DNA of 64,000 nt, from contig JAFUJR010000027.1 in the NCBI GenBank assembly GCA_017468085.1, forward strand, positions 1 through 64,000, read 5' to 3'. Below are positions 23,380-31,552 of this stretch, one piece after another; positions within the stretch are counted from its first letter, which is position 1; each line of letters begins with the position of its first letter. The notes under the pieces were generated by a model that had not been told where the DNA came from, did not search any database, and was given only the letters and a program-made list of their open reading frames with translations. The position numbers and the translations under genes are program-made. Source of the DNA: Clostridia bacterium (GTDB lineage: Bacteria; Bacillota; Clostridia; Christensenellales; Borkfalkiaceae).

Positions 23380-25098
23380 ATGGTTGCACTAAACGGTTTT
23401 TTACAAAGCGCGCTGTTGGCGGTCAGCTTTAAAGAGGTTTGGGGACATATCGGAAACGTAATCATGATGCTCGCGGCGTGCGGCGCATTCTTGATCGGTT
23501 TCAAATTCCTCAGCGACAATATGGAAAAACTTGCGGGCAACAGCCTCAAAGTTTTGTTCAATAAAACGTCGGATAAGAAATGGGTAGGCGTAGGTATCGG
23601 CGCGGCGTCCACGGCGGTTGTGCAGAGCTCGGGTGTTACCACGGTCATGGTCGTCGGTTTCGTAAACGCGGGCATTATGACCTTGCACCAAGCCACGACG
23701 ATGATTATGGGCGCAAACATCGGTACGACGGTTACGGCACAGATCGCGGCGTGGGGTTCTTCGCTTAGCCTTGCTCCCATCTTTATGTCCTTGCTTTTTA
23801 TCGGCGTTATGATGGAAATGCTTTCCAAAAACGATAAAGTAAAGTCGGTTGGGCTTGCCATCGCGGGCTTGGGCTTGGTTTTCTTCGGTTTGGAAATTAT
23901 GTCCGACGCGATGAGTATATACAGCGATATGCCCGAAGTAAAAAACTTTTTGGGTATGATCAGCAATCCCTTTCTTTTGTTGCTGTTCGGCGTCGTTTTT
24001 ACGGCGGTGTTGCAATCGTCCAGCGCGGTAACGACGATCATTATCGCCATGGCGAGCCAAGGCTTGGTTATTGGCGGCGGCGGAAACGCGGTGCTGTATA
24101 TCATTCTCGGCTCGAATATCGGCTCGTGTGTAACGGCACTTATTTCGTCTATCGGTACTTCCGTCAACGCAAGGCGCGCAAGTATCATTCACTTGATGTT
24201 TAACGTCGTCGGCACGTTATTGTTTATGATTATGCTCTTAATTTGGTCGAAAGGCGCGGTGGGAAGCGACTTCTATCAAGTTACTTTCGTGAAATGGTTT
24301 GCCGGCAGACCCGAAGCGCAGATTGCTATGTTCCATACTTTCTTTAACGTCGTTTGTACGTTATTGTTCTTGCCGTTTACGAAGGTGTTGGTAAAACTTT
24401 CTACGCTCATCATCCGCGACAAAAAGCAAAACGAGAAAGAACCTTGGGAGCTCGTGTATATGGACAAACGCTTTTTGAATACCCCGTCCGTTGCGTTGGG
24501 GCAGTTAAAAAAGGAAACCTTCCGTATGGCAGATATGTCTATGGAAAGCCTGCGCATTGCGTTCAACGGCTTTATCTCTCGCGATCTGGAAGCGGTTGGA
24601 AAGGTATATGACGCCAACGAAAATATTGCAAAATTGAGCGGAATTATCAGCGACTATCTCGTTCGCACGTCCGCAAGCGGCGTTTCTCTTGCAGACGAAA
24701 AGGTCGTAAGCGTTTTGCATAGTAACGTGGGCGATATTGCCCGTATTGCCGAGCTTGCCGACAACCTCACCAAATACACCAAACGCGCGGTGAAGGACGA
24801 GCTTGTTTTTTCGGAAGGGATCAACGAAAAGTTGGTGGCGATGCATAAAAAATTGGAAGAACAATACGAGCTTGTCAAACGTATTTGCTTAAATGAAGAA
24901 GAGGGGCTTGTTGAACAATCGGACGGGGTAGAGGACGTAATCGATACTATGCGACGGGAACTCGTCGCCGAGCATATCGAACGACTTCGCCAAGGCAAAT
25001 GCCGTCCCGAAAATAACACTATTTTTGTCAACCTCGTTTGCAATTTGGAACGTATCGGCGACCACTTGACCTTTATCGTTCACGCCGACGAAGCGTAA
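23380..25098 (+). CDS. Na+/phosphate cotransporter family protein with PhoU-like domain
   Basis: 572 residues. The membrane half contains the inverted repeat of the Na/Pi (NptA) family, each with its QSS signature: VQSSGVTTVMVVGF (about 80) and LQSSSAVTTIIIAM (about 210), plus MGANIGTTVTAQIAA and GSNIGSCVTALI. About eight to ten helices span residues 20-350. The C-terminal about 190 residues are helical with a PhoU-like arrangement (VCNLERIGDHLTFI near the end; E-R-x-G-D-x is the PhoU metal motif). Probably imports phosphate with Na+; some relatives are regulators or exporters. Single-gene unit; repeats and tRNAs follow downstream. Confidence 0.9.
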   Translation: MVALNGFLQSALLAVSFKEVWGHIGNVIMMLAACGAFLIGFKFLSDNMEKLAGNSLKVLFNKTSDKKWVGVGIGAASTAVVQSSGVTTVMVVGFVNAGIMTLHQATTMIMGANIGTTVTAQIAAWGSSLSLAPIFMSLLFIGVMMEMLSKNDKVKSVGLAIAGLGLVFFGLEIMSDAMSIYSDMPEVKNFLGMISNPFLLLLFGVVFTAVLQSSSAVTTIIIAMASQGLVIGGGGNAVLYIILGSNIGSCVTALISSIGTSVNARRASIIHLMFNVVGTLLFMIMLLIWSKGAVGSDFYQVTFVKWFAGRPEAQIAMFHTFFNVVCTLLFLPFTKVLVKLSTLIIRDKKQNEKEPWELVYMDKRFLNTPSVALGQLKKETFRMADMSMESLRIAFNGFISRDLEAVGKVYDANENIAKLSGIISDYLVRTSASGVSLADEKVVSVLHSNVGDIARIAELADNLTKYTKRAVKDELVFSEGINEKLVAMHKKLEEQYELVKRICLNEEEGLVEQSDGVEDVIDTMRRELVAEHIERLRQGKCRPENNTIFVNLVCNLERIGDHLTFIVHADEA

Positions 25099-25150
25099 AT
25101 TTTATTTATACAGCACGGAGCGCGCCCAAAGCCAAAAACGGTTTTGGGCG

Positions 25151-25270
25151 CGTTGCTTCGGGAATTTCGATACCCCTAAAGGGGCCCCTCGAAAAGCGTC
25201 GGCAACAAGTTGCCTCGCACGAACCAACGTATTCAAGCCCAAACTCTGGAGGGCACAACAAAAAAAAGCA
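25151..25270 (+). repeat. Dispersed repeat, copy B
   Basis: The about 120-bp unit opens CGTTGCTTCGGGAATTTCGA, continues with TACCCCTAAAGGGGCCCCTC, then AGCGTCGGCAACAAGTTGCC and TCGCACGAACC, and ends in CACAACAAAAAAA. It is almost identical to copy C 25 bp downstream. The spacer between them contains a small palindrome (CGACAA...TTGTCG). Reading frames across it are not conserved. Confidence 0.85.
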
Positions 25271-25295
25271 CTCGACAAACGACGAATTGTCGTAG

Positions 25296-25415
25296 CGTTG
25301 CTTCGGGAATTTCGATACCCCTAAAGGGGCCCCTCGAAAAGCGTCGGCAACAGGTTGCCTCGCACGAACCAACGTATTCAAGCCCAAACTCTGGAAAGCA
25401 CAACAAAAAAAGCAC
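25296..25415 (+). repeat. Dispersed repeat, copy C (tandem with B)
   Basis: Nearly the same sequence as copy B, with only a few differences (for example AACAGG for AACAAG and GGAAAG for GGAGGG). It ends at the terminator of the tRNA operon, as copy D ends at the terminator next to tRNA-Glu. Confidence 0.85.
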
Positions 25416-25440
25416 TTGCATGTAAGCAAGTGCTTTTTTT
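25405..25440 (-). terminator. Terminator of the tRNA-CAT/tRNA-Asp operon
   Basis: A 15-bp perfect stem (AAAAAAAGCACTTGC with its complement, loop of 6) directly abuts the CCA end of tRNA-Asp. It is symmetric, so it would also stop plus-strand transcripts. Confidence 0.88.
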
Positions 25441-25516
25441 GGCGACCCAGAACGGGCTCGAACCGTCGACCTCCAGCGTGACAGGCTGGCGCTCTAACCA
25501 ACTGAGCTACTGGGCC
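25440..25516 (-). tRNA. tRNA-Asp (anticodon GTC)
   Basis: On the minus strand, a 77-nt cloverleaf with acceptor GGCCCAG/CTGGGTC, D arm AGCTCAGTTGGTTAGAGC, anticodon loop CTGTCAC flanked by a 5-bp stem, T arm ending GGTTCGAGCCC, and an encoded CCA end. It is the second gene of a two-tRNA operon. Confidence 0.95.
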
Positions 25517-25536
25517 ATGTAACTAATATTTGATTT

Positions 25537-25613
25537 TGGTGGGCCCTCACGGACTCGAACCGTGGACCAGCCGGTTATGAGCCGGCAGCTCTAACCAACT
25601 GAGCTAAAGGCCC
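25537..25613 (-). tRNA. tRNA with CAT anticodon (Met or lysidine-modified Ile)
   Basis: On the minus strand, 77 nt: acceptor GGGCCTT/AGGGCCC, D arm AGCTCAGTTGGTTAGAGC, anticodon stem GCCGG/CCGGC with loop CTCATAA, T arm GGTTCGAGTCC and encoded CCA. The 5' end is paired, so it is not an initiator tRNA. CAT can be elongator Met or Ile2 (read after TilS lysidine modification). Overall similarity to Ile2-type sequences keeps both open. Confidence 0.92.
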
Positions 25614-25648
25614 GTTCCGTATTGAACATCAACACACAACGCTTGATT

Positions 25649-25677
25649 ATAATAAACGATTTAGAGAAAAATGTCAA
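25649..25677 (-). promoter_or_regulatory. Promoter of the tRNA operon
   Basis: On the minus strand, TTGACA (25677-25672), 17-bp spacer, TATTAT (25654-25649). Confidence 0.65.
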
Positions 25678-25799
25678 CTATTTTTTCATAAAAAGCCGAA
25701 AAAAATTTCGACAAAATAAAAAAAGATACGCCAAATGTATACAAAATCTTTCCTTTGCTATTTTTTAGAATAGAACCAAACCTTTTAAGGAGGTGCATT

Positions 25800-26111
25800 A
25801 TGCGCATCAACGCCGAACACCGAGGCGGCACGTTATACCTGAATTTAAGCGGGGAAATGGACGAACACACCGCCGCTACCGTCCGCGCGGAAGCAGACGC
25901 GCTTGCCGAGATTGGCGTAGGCAGAACGCAGCGCGCTATTTTCGACCTTGGCGGCGTTTCGTTTATGGATTCCACGGGGATAGGCTTTTTAATCGGCAGA
26001 TATAAAAAATTTTCCCGTTACGGCATACCCATGTACGTAACGAATCTTTCTATGAGCACAGACCGCATACTTCAAATGAGCGGCGTTTATACCATCATAC
26101 CCAAGATATAA
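25800..26111 (+). CDS. spoIIAA: Anti-sigma F factor antagonist
   Basis: 103 residues; the start at 25800 follows AAGGAGGTG. A STAS domain. VSFMDSTGIGFLIGRYK contains Ser58, the residue phosphorylated by SpoIIAB, at the same number as in Bacillus subtilis. Unphosphorylated SpoIIAA binds SpoIIAB and frees sigma-F in the forespore. First gene of the spoIIA operon, with 13 bp to spoIIAB. The operon promoter is expected to be sigma-H dependent, but no convincing sigma-H box is seen upstream. Confidence 0.95.
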   Translation: MRINAEHRGGTLYLNLSGEMDEHTAATVRAEADALAEIGVGRTQRAIFDLGGVSFMDSTGIGFLIGRYKKFSRYGIPMYVTNLSMSTDRILQMSGVYTIIPKI

Positions 26112-26124
26112 AAGGAGTGAAAAT

Positions 26125-26616
26125 ATGGACAATTATATGAAGTTAGAAATTGCGGCAATCAGCAAAAACGAGGGCTTTGCGCGCAGTGCCGTCGCGGCGT
26201 TCGCGCTCGAATTAAATCCTTCGCTTACCGAGCTTTCCGACGTAAAAACGGCGGTTTCCGAGGCGGTAACCAACAGCGTTGTACATGCTTATAAGCATAA
26301 AGACGACGAACGGAAAATCGTAATAGAGTGCCACACGGAGCGCGCGGAGTCGGGCGGTGTTTTACATATCCAAATCACCGATTTCGGCGTGGGAATTTTG
26401 GATATCGATAAGGCGATTACTCCCTTTTATACCACGCTTGCGGGCGAGGAAAGGTCGGGTATGGGCTTTACGATTATGCAGACGTTTATGGACGAATTTT
26501 CCGTGGAGAGCGAGGGCGGCAAAGGTACTGTCGTCCGTATGCAAAAGCGGATAACGGGCAACGCCGCGCCCACTTACGCGGAGTGCGAAAGGGAAAGGAA
26601 AGAGGTACATGCTTGA
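26125..26616 (+). CDS. spoIIAB: Anti-sigma F factor, serine kinase
   Basis: 163 residues, slightly long because of a C-terminal extension of about 20 charged residues. It has the GHKL ATPase boxes: VSEAVTNSVVHAY (N box, Asn50 region), ITDFGVGI (G1) and GEERSGMGFTIMQTFMD (G2). It holds sigma-F inactive and phosphorylates SpoIIAA. It overlaps the sigF start by 8 bp, which supports coupled synthesis of kinase and sigma factor. Confidence 0.95.
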   Translation: MDNYMKLEIAAISKNEGFARSAVAAFALELNPSLTELSDVKTAVSEAVTNSVVHAYKHKDDERKIVIECHTERAESGGVLHIQITDFGVGILDIDKAITPFYTTLAGEERSGMGFTIMQTFMDEFSVESEGGKGTVVRMQKRITGNAAPTYAECERERKEVHA

Positions 26617-27334
26617 TGATAAAAGCACAATTGAATATCTGCGCCTTGCAAAGCAAGGGGACAACGCCGCCAAGGAAACGCTGATAAACCACAACGTTTC
26701 CCTTGTCAAGTGCATCGTAAAGCGGTATTTGGGCAAAGGGGTGGATTACGACGATCTGTTCCAAATTGGCTGTCTTGGTTTTTTGAAAGCCATTGCGGGC
26801 TTCGACGAACGTTTCGGCGTTAAATTTTCCACTTACGCCGTGCCGATGATTGCGGGGGAGATCAAGCGCTTTCTGCGCGACGACGGATCGGTGAAGGTTT
26901 CGCGCGCGATGAAACAGACCGCCAAGGAAATCAACTTATTTATTGAGGCATATACGATAGAGCACGGCGTTCAGCCCTCCGTTTCTGAGATAGCCAAAAA
27001 ATTCGGCATGGACGAGGCGGAAACGGTGTTTGTGATGGGCTCTTCCAAAATGCCTTTATCCCTTTATAGCGGCGGAGATTTTAAAGACGGCAAAGAGCGG
27101 GAGCTTATCGAAACTCTGCCCGCCAAGGACGACCAAGAAGATTGGATGGATAAAATGCTCCTTCGCGGCGCGATAGAGGGGCTGCCGGAGCGGGATAGAA
27201 AGGTGATAATCCTGCGTTATTTTCGGGATATGACCCAAAGCGAGGTCGCAAAAAAAATAGGGGTAAGCCAAGTACAGATTTCGCGGATAGAAAGCCGCAT
27301 TATCAAGGAATTTAGACAAAAACTCATCGGTTGA
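26609..27334 (+). CDS. sigF: RNA polymerase sigma-F factor
   Basis: 241 residues. Region 2 includes YDDLFQIGCLGFLKAIAGFD and FSTYAVPMIAGEIKRFLRDD. Region 3 follows with VSRAMKQTAKEIN, and region 4 with LPERDRKVIILRYFRDMTQSEVAKKIGVSQ (split here: LPERDRKVIILRYF, then MTQSEVAKKIGVSQVQISR). The order after spoIIAA and spoIIAB identifies it as the early forespore sigma factor, SpoIIAC. It implies that the organism, or its recent ancestor, forms endospores. Confidence 0.95.
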   Translation: MLDDKSTIEYLRLAKQGDNAAKETLINHNVSLVKCIVKRYLGKGVDYDDLFQIGCLGFLKAIAGFDERFGVKFSTYAVPMIAGEIKRFLRDDGSVKVSRAMKQTAKEINLFIEAYTIEHGVQPSVSEIAKKFGMDEAETVFVMGSSKMPLSLYSGGDFKDGKERELIETLPAKDDQEDWMDKMLLRGAIEGLPERDRKVIILRYFRDMTQSEVAKKIGVSQVQISRIESRIIKEFRQKLIG

Positions 27335-27385
27335 ACGCCGCCAATACGAAAAAATTTCTTCTTTTTCGTAAAGCGGCGTTTTTTT
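27334..27385 (+). terminator. Terminator of the spoIIA operon
   Basis: Two stacked stems (AACGCCGC/GCGGCGTT and TACGAAAAA/TTTTTCGTA) followed by a run of Ts. The hairpin begins at the sigF stop codon. Confidence 0.88.
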
Positions 27386-27399
27386 ATAGAAAAAACGTT

Positions 27400-27427
27400 T
27401 TGCAAAAATAGAAAAATTTGCTATAAT
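27400..27427 (+). promoter_or_regulatory. Promoter placing transcription start on the CPBP start codon
   Basis: TTGCAA (27400-27405), 16-bp spacer, TATAAT (27422-27427). Counting the last T as -7 puts +1 at 27434, the A of the ATG. Confidence 0.65.
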
Positions 27428-27433
27428 GGAAGT

Positions 27434-28429
27434 ATGAAAAGAACGAACGGAAAAAAACGATCCAACCAATCTACTCAAAAGCAGGGCGCGTTTTCCGCCT
27501 TGCTCGATAAGCCCACGCGTGAAAATTCGTCGGGCTTTGCGTTCAGCTTTGCCGCTATGTTTATGTTCGGGTTAAGTCTGATTGTTTCCCTCGTTTTAAG
27601 ATGGAGCGGCTTTAACGCCGAAACGGACGGAACGCCCGATTGGTATTTATATTTAAGTTTTGCGCTTACGCCCATAGCCTTGCTGTTGGCGGCGTTTTGG
27701 TATTTCCATCGCACGAAAAAGTCGGTGTTGCAAACGGTAAAAAATCAAAAGTGCCATTGGAAATATTATTTAATTTCGCTTGCGTTGCAGGTCGGGCTTT
27801 TTTCCGTGTCTTTTTTAAACACTTTCTTTGCAGACTTTTTAGAGCGCTTGGGTTATGCGCAACCCGACGTACCCATTCCCAGCCTTGACGGGTTTGGGAT
27901 TGTCGGCGTTTTGCTTGTCGTTGCGCTTTTGCCCGCTATCTTTGAAGAAATCATCTTCCGCGGCGTGGTGCTTGACGGCGCTTACGCTTACGGGACGGCT
28001 GGCGCGGCGTTGCTTTGCGGCGGCTTGTTTGCGCTCTATCATCAAAACCCCGTGCAAACCGTCTACCAATTTTGTTGGGGGACGGCGTTTGCGTTGATGG
28101 CGATTCGCGCGGGCAGTATTTTCCCGACGATGATCGCCCATTTCGTCAACAACGCCGTGATTATCATTTTACAAAAATGCGGCGTGAAGAATATCCCCAT
28201 GCCCGTCTTTATTCCCGTCATTATCGTGTCGGGGCTTTGTCTTTTAGGCGCGCTCGGGTATTTGATTTTTATAGACAAAAACCGGCTGTCCGAAGAAGAA
28301 GGGGATACCCTGGAGCAGAAAAAGACGAAACGAGGCGTTTTTGTTTTGGGCGCGACGATAGGGATTTTGATTTGTTTCGTAAGTTGGGCAAGCGCGCTGT
28401 ACGCAGGCTTTGTCAAGGTCGGCGCGTAA
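27434..28429 (+). CDS. CPBP-family intramembrane metalloprotease (CAAX-like)
   Basis: 331 residues with about eight membrane helices. The CPBP/ABI motifs are LPAIFEEIIFRGVVLDG (EExxxR, about residues 177-182), LFALYHQNPVQTVYQF (the FxxxH motif) and MIAHFVNNAVIII (HxxxN). These form the membrane-embedded glutamyl/histidyl active site related to Rce1. Bacterial members cleave or mature membrane peptides and bacteriocin-type substrates; the target is unknown here. The ATG coincides with the predicted transcription start, so the mRNA may be leaderless; no Shine-Dalgarno at normal distance is available. rlmH follows 12 bp downstream. Confidence 0.88.
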   Translation: MKRTNGKKRSNQSTQKQGAFSALLDKPTRENSSGFAFSFAAMFMFGLSLIVSLVLRWSGFNAETDGTPDWYLYLSFALTPIALLLAAFWYFHRTKKSVLQTVKNQKCHWKYYLISLALQVGLFSVSFLNTFFADFLERLGYAQPDVPIPSLDGFGIVGVLLVVALLPAIFEEIIFRGVVLDGAYAYGTAGAALLCGGLFALYHQNPVQTVYQFCWGTAFALMAIRAGSIFPTMIAHFVNNAVIIILQKCGVKNIPMPVFIPVIIVSGLCLLGALGYLIFIDKNRLSEEEGDTLEQKKTKRGVFVLGATIGILICFVSWASALYAGFVKVGA

Positions 28430-28441
28430 CGAGGAGCGAAT

Positions 28442-28879
28442 ATGCAAAAGATATACTTCGTGGTCGTAGGAAAAATCAAGGAAAGTTTTTACACCGAGGC
28501 GGTGCAGGAATACGTAAAACGCCTTGCGCGCTTTGCCAAGGTGGAAATTAAGGAATTGCCCGAGGGCGTAAACCCCGAGGCAGAGGCGGACGGTATCTTG
28601 CGCGCGTGCAAGGGTTACGTGATCGCGCTTGCCGTCGAGGGCGAAAAATTATCCAGTGAGAAACTCGCCAAACGCTTAAAAGCCTTGACGGACGAGGGAA
28701 AGGAAGTTACCTTCGTCATCGGTTCGTCCTGCGGCTTATCGGATAGAGTAAAGCAGGCGGCGGATTTCCGCCTTTCCTTTTCGGATATGACCTTCCCGCA
28801 CCAACTCATGCGCGTGATTTTAGCGGAGCAGGTCTACCGCGCTTTCATGATAAACGCAGGCGCAACTTATCATAAATAA
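28442..28879 (+). CDS. rlmH: 23S rRNA (pseudouridine1915-N3)-methyltransferase
   Basis: 145 residues, a little short for the family (155-160). SPOUT-fold methyltransferase that methylates pseudouridine 1915 in helix 69. Recognised by YFVVVGKIKESFY, FVIGSSCGLSDRV (the G-G/S-x-x-G-L SAM site), LSFSDMTFPHQLMRVILAEQVYRA and the terminal TYHK, which lines the active site. AACGAGGAGCGA supplies the ribosome binding site. Confidence 0.96.
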   Translation: MQKIYFVVVGKIKESFYTEAVQEYVKRLARFAKVEIKELPEGVNPEAEADGILRACKGYVIALAVEGEKLSSEKLAKRLKALTDEGKEVTFVIGSSCGLSDRVKQAADFRLSFSDMTFPHQLMRVILAEQVYRAFMINAGATYHK

Positions 28880-28909
28880 GGCACGAAATTCCGAATCCGC
28901 GCATATATT

Positions 28910-29743
28910 ATGTGCATGGATATCTATCAAAAAATATCGTCGTTTTATCAAGCGGCAACCTCGGAAAAGCAAATCATCGGCAAAAGCCTTTTAGGACGGA
29001 ATATATACGCCGTCAAAATCGGTTGCGGCAGACCCACGGGCATTATTCAGTACGCCATACACGGCAGGGAGTACATCGTCGCGAGGCTGGCGGAGTGCCA
29101 CGCCGAAATGGGCGTGCGTACGGGCAGTTGCTGGCTGGTTCCGCTCGCCAACCCCGACGGAGCGTTGCTGTCCGAATGCGGACTTTCTTCCGTTGAAAAT
29201 GAAAAATGGAAAACCAAGCTGCTTGCTCTAAACAAACAAAGCGCGGATTTTTCTTTGTGGAAAGCCAACGCGCGCGGAGTGGATTTAAACGTCAACTTCG
29301 CCGCTGATTGGGGGAAGGGCGTCAAAAACGTCCGCGTGGCAGGCGCGGAGAATTATATCGGCGTAAGACCTTTTTCCGAACCCGAAACGCTTGCGCTTAG
29401 AAATTTCACCTTTAAAATCAAACCCGATTATACGGTCAGTTATCACACGAAAGGCGAGGAAATTTATTGGTATTTCGGTCAATCAACGCGTACCTGCCCC
29501 CGTGATAGAACGCTTGCGCAGGTTTTATCGCACGCAACGGGCTATCCGCTTTGCGAAGCGAAAGGGAGCGCGGGCGGTTATAAGGATTGGTGCATACAAC
29601 GGCTGGGTATTCCGTCCTTTACCGTCGAGGCGGGATCGGATAAGTTCATTCACCCGATAGGCGAAGAGGGGTTAGAGGATATTTTATTAAAAAACAGATT
29701 GGCGTTGCAACGGCTTTCCGACGCTTGCTCCGCAATTTTATAA
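28910..29743 (+). CDS. M14-family zinc carboxypeptidase
   Basis: 277 residues, no signal peptide. Zn ligands: His51 and Glu54 in YAIHGREYI (HxxE) and a third His in TVSYHTKGEE near 184. The general base is the Glu of FTVEAGSD near 247. NPDGALLS and DLNVNF (Asn-Pro-Asp-Gly and the D-x-N-x-N-F segment) are typical of M14 catalytic domains. The size and lack of secretion signal fit gamma-D-glutamyl-diaminopimelate-peptidase-like enzymes that recycle wall peptides or act in the spore, but substrate is not proved. The start could also be the ATG at 28916; neither has a clear ribosome binding site. Confidence 0.85.
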   Translation: MCMDIYQKISSFYQAATSEKQIIGKSLLGRNIYAVKIGCGRPTGIIQYAIHGREYIVARLAECHAEMGVRTGSCWLVPLANPDGALLSECGLSSVENEKWKTKLLALNKQSADFSLWKANARGVDLNVNFAADWGKGVKNVRVAGAENYIGVRPFSEPETLALRNFTFKIKPDYTVSYHTKGEEIYWYFGQSTRTCPRDRTLAQVLSHATGYPLCEAKGSAGGYKDWCIQRLGIPSFTVEAGSDKFIHPIGEEGLEDILLKNRLALQRLSDACSAIL

Positions 29744-29779
29744 AGAACGAAATTATACGTTCGAGGCGAACGAATTAAG

Positions 29780-30322
29780 ATGAGAAGATTAACGAGAGAA
29801 GAAAAATTTATGCGCGCCGCAATCAAAGTCGCGCAGAGAGGATTGCGCGAGGGGGAAGTACCCATCGGCGCAGTTGTGGTGTATGGGGAAAAGGTAATTT
29901 CCCGCGGCTATAACCGCCGCGCGAAGCTCCAACTTGCCTCTGCCCACGCGGAGATGATGGCGATTGACAAGGCTTGTAAAAAATTCGGGTCTTGGCGGTT
30001 GCCCGAGGGGTGCGAACTTTACGTTACGCTCGAACCCTGCCCCATGTGTATGGGCGCAAGTCTGAACGCGCGCGTGGACAAGCTGTATTTCGGAGCATAT
30101 GAACAAAAAGGCAGGTCGCTTACCGCAGAGCTTGCCGACGCCAACCTCTTAAACCATAAAACGGAGGTCGTCGGCGGCGTTTTGCAGGAGGAGTGCGCGG
30201 CGCTTTTAAGCGGATTTTTCATCGCGATGCGCCAAAAACAGAAAGCGGAAAAGGAACGCGCCAAAGCAGAAGCGGAGGCGGCTAATCCGCCGATGGAAAA
30301 TTTAGAAGAAAAAGAAAGTTAA
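29780..30322 (+). CDS. tadA: tRNA-specific adenosine deaminase
   Basis: 180 residues. It converts A34 to inosine in tRNA-Arg(ACG). The zinc-binding cytidine-deaminase motifs are His56-Ala-Glu58 (SAHAEMMAI) and Cys87/Cys90 (LEPCPMCMGA). The core ends near residue 150, followed by a Lys/Glu/Ala-rich tail of about 30 residues (KAEKERAKAEAEAA) that is unusual and probably disordered. Downstream of it starts the structured leader of prs. Confidence 0.94.
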   Translation: MRRLTREEKFMRAAIKVAQRGLREGEVPIGAVVVYGEKVISRGYNRRAKLQLASAHAEMMAIDKACKKFGSWRLPEGCELYVTLEPCPMCMGASLNARVDKLYFGAYEQKGRSLTAELADANLLNHKTEVVGGVLQEECAALLSGFFIAMRQKQKAEKERAKAEAEAANPPMENLEEKES

Positions 30323-30339
30323 AAACGCCCGTCATTCAC

Positions 30340-30368
30340 TTGACTTGACGGAAAGAAAAAGGTATTAT
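30340..30368 (+). promoter_or_regulatory. Promoter of prs
   Basis: TTGACT (30340-30345), 17-bp spacer, TATTAT (30363-30368). A TTGACG overlapping the -35 is an alternative with a poorer -10. Confidence 0.6.
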
Positions 30369-30374
30369 AAATAT

Positions 30375-30521
30375 ACCGTAAGAAATATTTTCTTACGAAA
30401 AAGGGGAAAACAAAGAGGGGGAACGCCCCCTCGAGGATGAGGCACACGAGAGGAAAAAATCCGTAGCCTTTTCGGCGGAAAAGCCGAGCGGCGAGGATAA
30501 AAATAAAAAGGTAGGTTACGT
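30375..30521 (+). promoter_or_regulatory. Structured 5' leader of prs
   Basis: About 147 nt untranslated leader with at least three hairpins: CGTAAGAAA/TTTCTTACG (30377-30397), GAGGGGG/CCCCCTC (30415-30432) and CTTTTC/GAAAAG (about 30468-30483). No open frame with a ribosome binding site other than prs is seen. It does not match a riboswitch class I recognise, and no terminator T-run is present, so control could act at translation or stability. It may also simply be a stable leader. Confidence 0.45.
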
Positions 30522-31466
30522 ATGATAACGCACGGCAATGAAATTAAGTTGTTTTCCGGTAACTCCAATCGCGAGCTGGCAAAAGCCATAGCCAAAAAGC
30601 TCAATACCGAGCTTGGCGACATCGAAGCTTGCACGTTCTCTGATGGTGAAATCAACGTCCACATCGCGGAAACCGTCCGCGGTAGAGACTTGTTCATCAT
30701 TCAATCCACCTGTTCGCCCGTCAACGATAATTTGATGGAACTTCTCATCATGATCGACGCGGCGAAGCGCGCGTCCGCAGGCCGTATCACGGCGGTTATT
30801 CCTTACTTTGGATATGCCCGCCAAGATAGAAAGGCACGCTCGCGCGATCCTATCACGGCGAAACTCGTTGCAAATCTTATCACGGCGGCAGGCGCTGACC
30901 GCGTTCTTACCATGGATTTGCATGCAGACCAAATTCAAGGCTTCTTCGATATTCCCGTGGATAACCTTTTGGGCGGGCCCACGCTGTACAATCATTTTGC
31001 GGCGCAGAACAACATTGACGTCGTTGTTGCGCCCGACCTCGGCAGCGTTAAGCGCTCCCGTAAAGTAGCTGAAAAATTCGGCGTACCTCTCGCGATCATC
31101 GATAAGCGCCGTCCTAAGGCGAACGTCATGGAAGTTATGAGCATCATCGGCGACGTCAAGGGCAAGAGATGTCTTATGATCGACGACATGATCGATACGG
31201 CAGGCACGCTTTGCCAAGGTGCGCAAGCAATCAAGGACGCAGGCGCAACCGAAGTTTATGCAGGCTGTACGCACGCCGTTTTAAGCGGCCCTGCTATCGA
31301 AAGATTGAAAAACTCTGCCATCACCAAGCTCGTTATGTTGGACACCGTCCATCTTCCCGACGAGAAAAAGCTGGATAAGTTCGAAGTGCTTTCCGTTGCG
31401 GATATCTTTGCGGCGGCTATCGAAAACGTGTACCTCGATAAGCCTATGTCTAAACTTTACGACTGA
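30522..31466 (+). CDS. prs: Ribose-phosphate pyrophosphokinase
   Basis: 314 residues, standard length. It makes PRPP from ribose 5-phosphate and ATP, feeding purine, pyrimidine, His, Trp and NAD synthesis. Motifs: [56 protein letters not shown] (flexible ATP loop), [13 protein letters not shown] and the PRPP-binding [14 protein letters not shown] near 215. Conserved class I enzyme, cytosolic. It is preceded by a long structured leader and followed by pth. Confidence 0.97.
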   Translation: MITHGNEIKLFSGNSNRELAKAIAKKLNTELGDIEACTFSDGEINVHIAETVRGRDLFIIQSTCSPVNDNLMELLIMIDAAKRASAGRITAVIPYFGYARQDRKARSRDPITAKLVANLITAAGADRVLTMDLHADQIQGFFDIPVDNLLGGPTLYNHFAAQNNIDVVVAPDLGSVKRSRKVAEKFGVPLAIIDKRRPKANVMEVMSIIGDVKGKRCLMIDDMIDTAGTLCQGAQAIKDAGATEVYAGCTHAVLSGPAIERLKNSAITKLVMLDTVHLPDEKKLDKFEVLSVADIFAAAIENVYLDKPMSKLYD

Positions 31467-31552
31467 TTTTAACAATGCGAAATGTACAGCCGTCGCTCCG
31501 TTGCGGCGGTTGTTTTCGCGAAATAAGACGATTATTTTTTTGAGGAAAGACT

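Noticed and set aside
25106..25501. Open frames across repeats B/C and tRNA-Asp
   Set aside because: They read through tRNA sequence and terminators, and frames are not conserved between repeat copies.
25678..25799. Sigma-H promoter for the spoIIA operon
   Set aside because: An AGAAT near 25766 could be a -10, but no AGGA-type -35 is found at the right distance, so no site is annotated.
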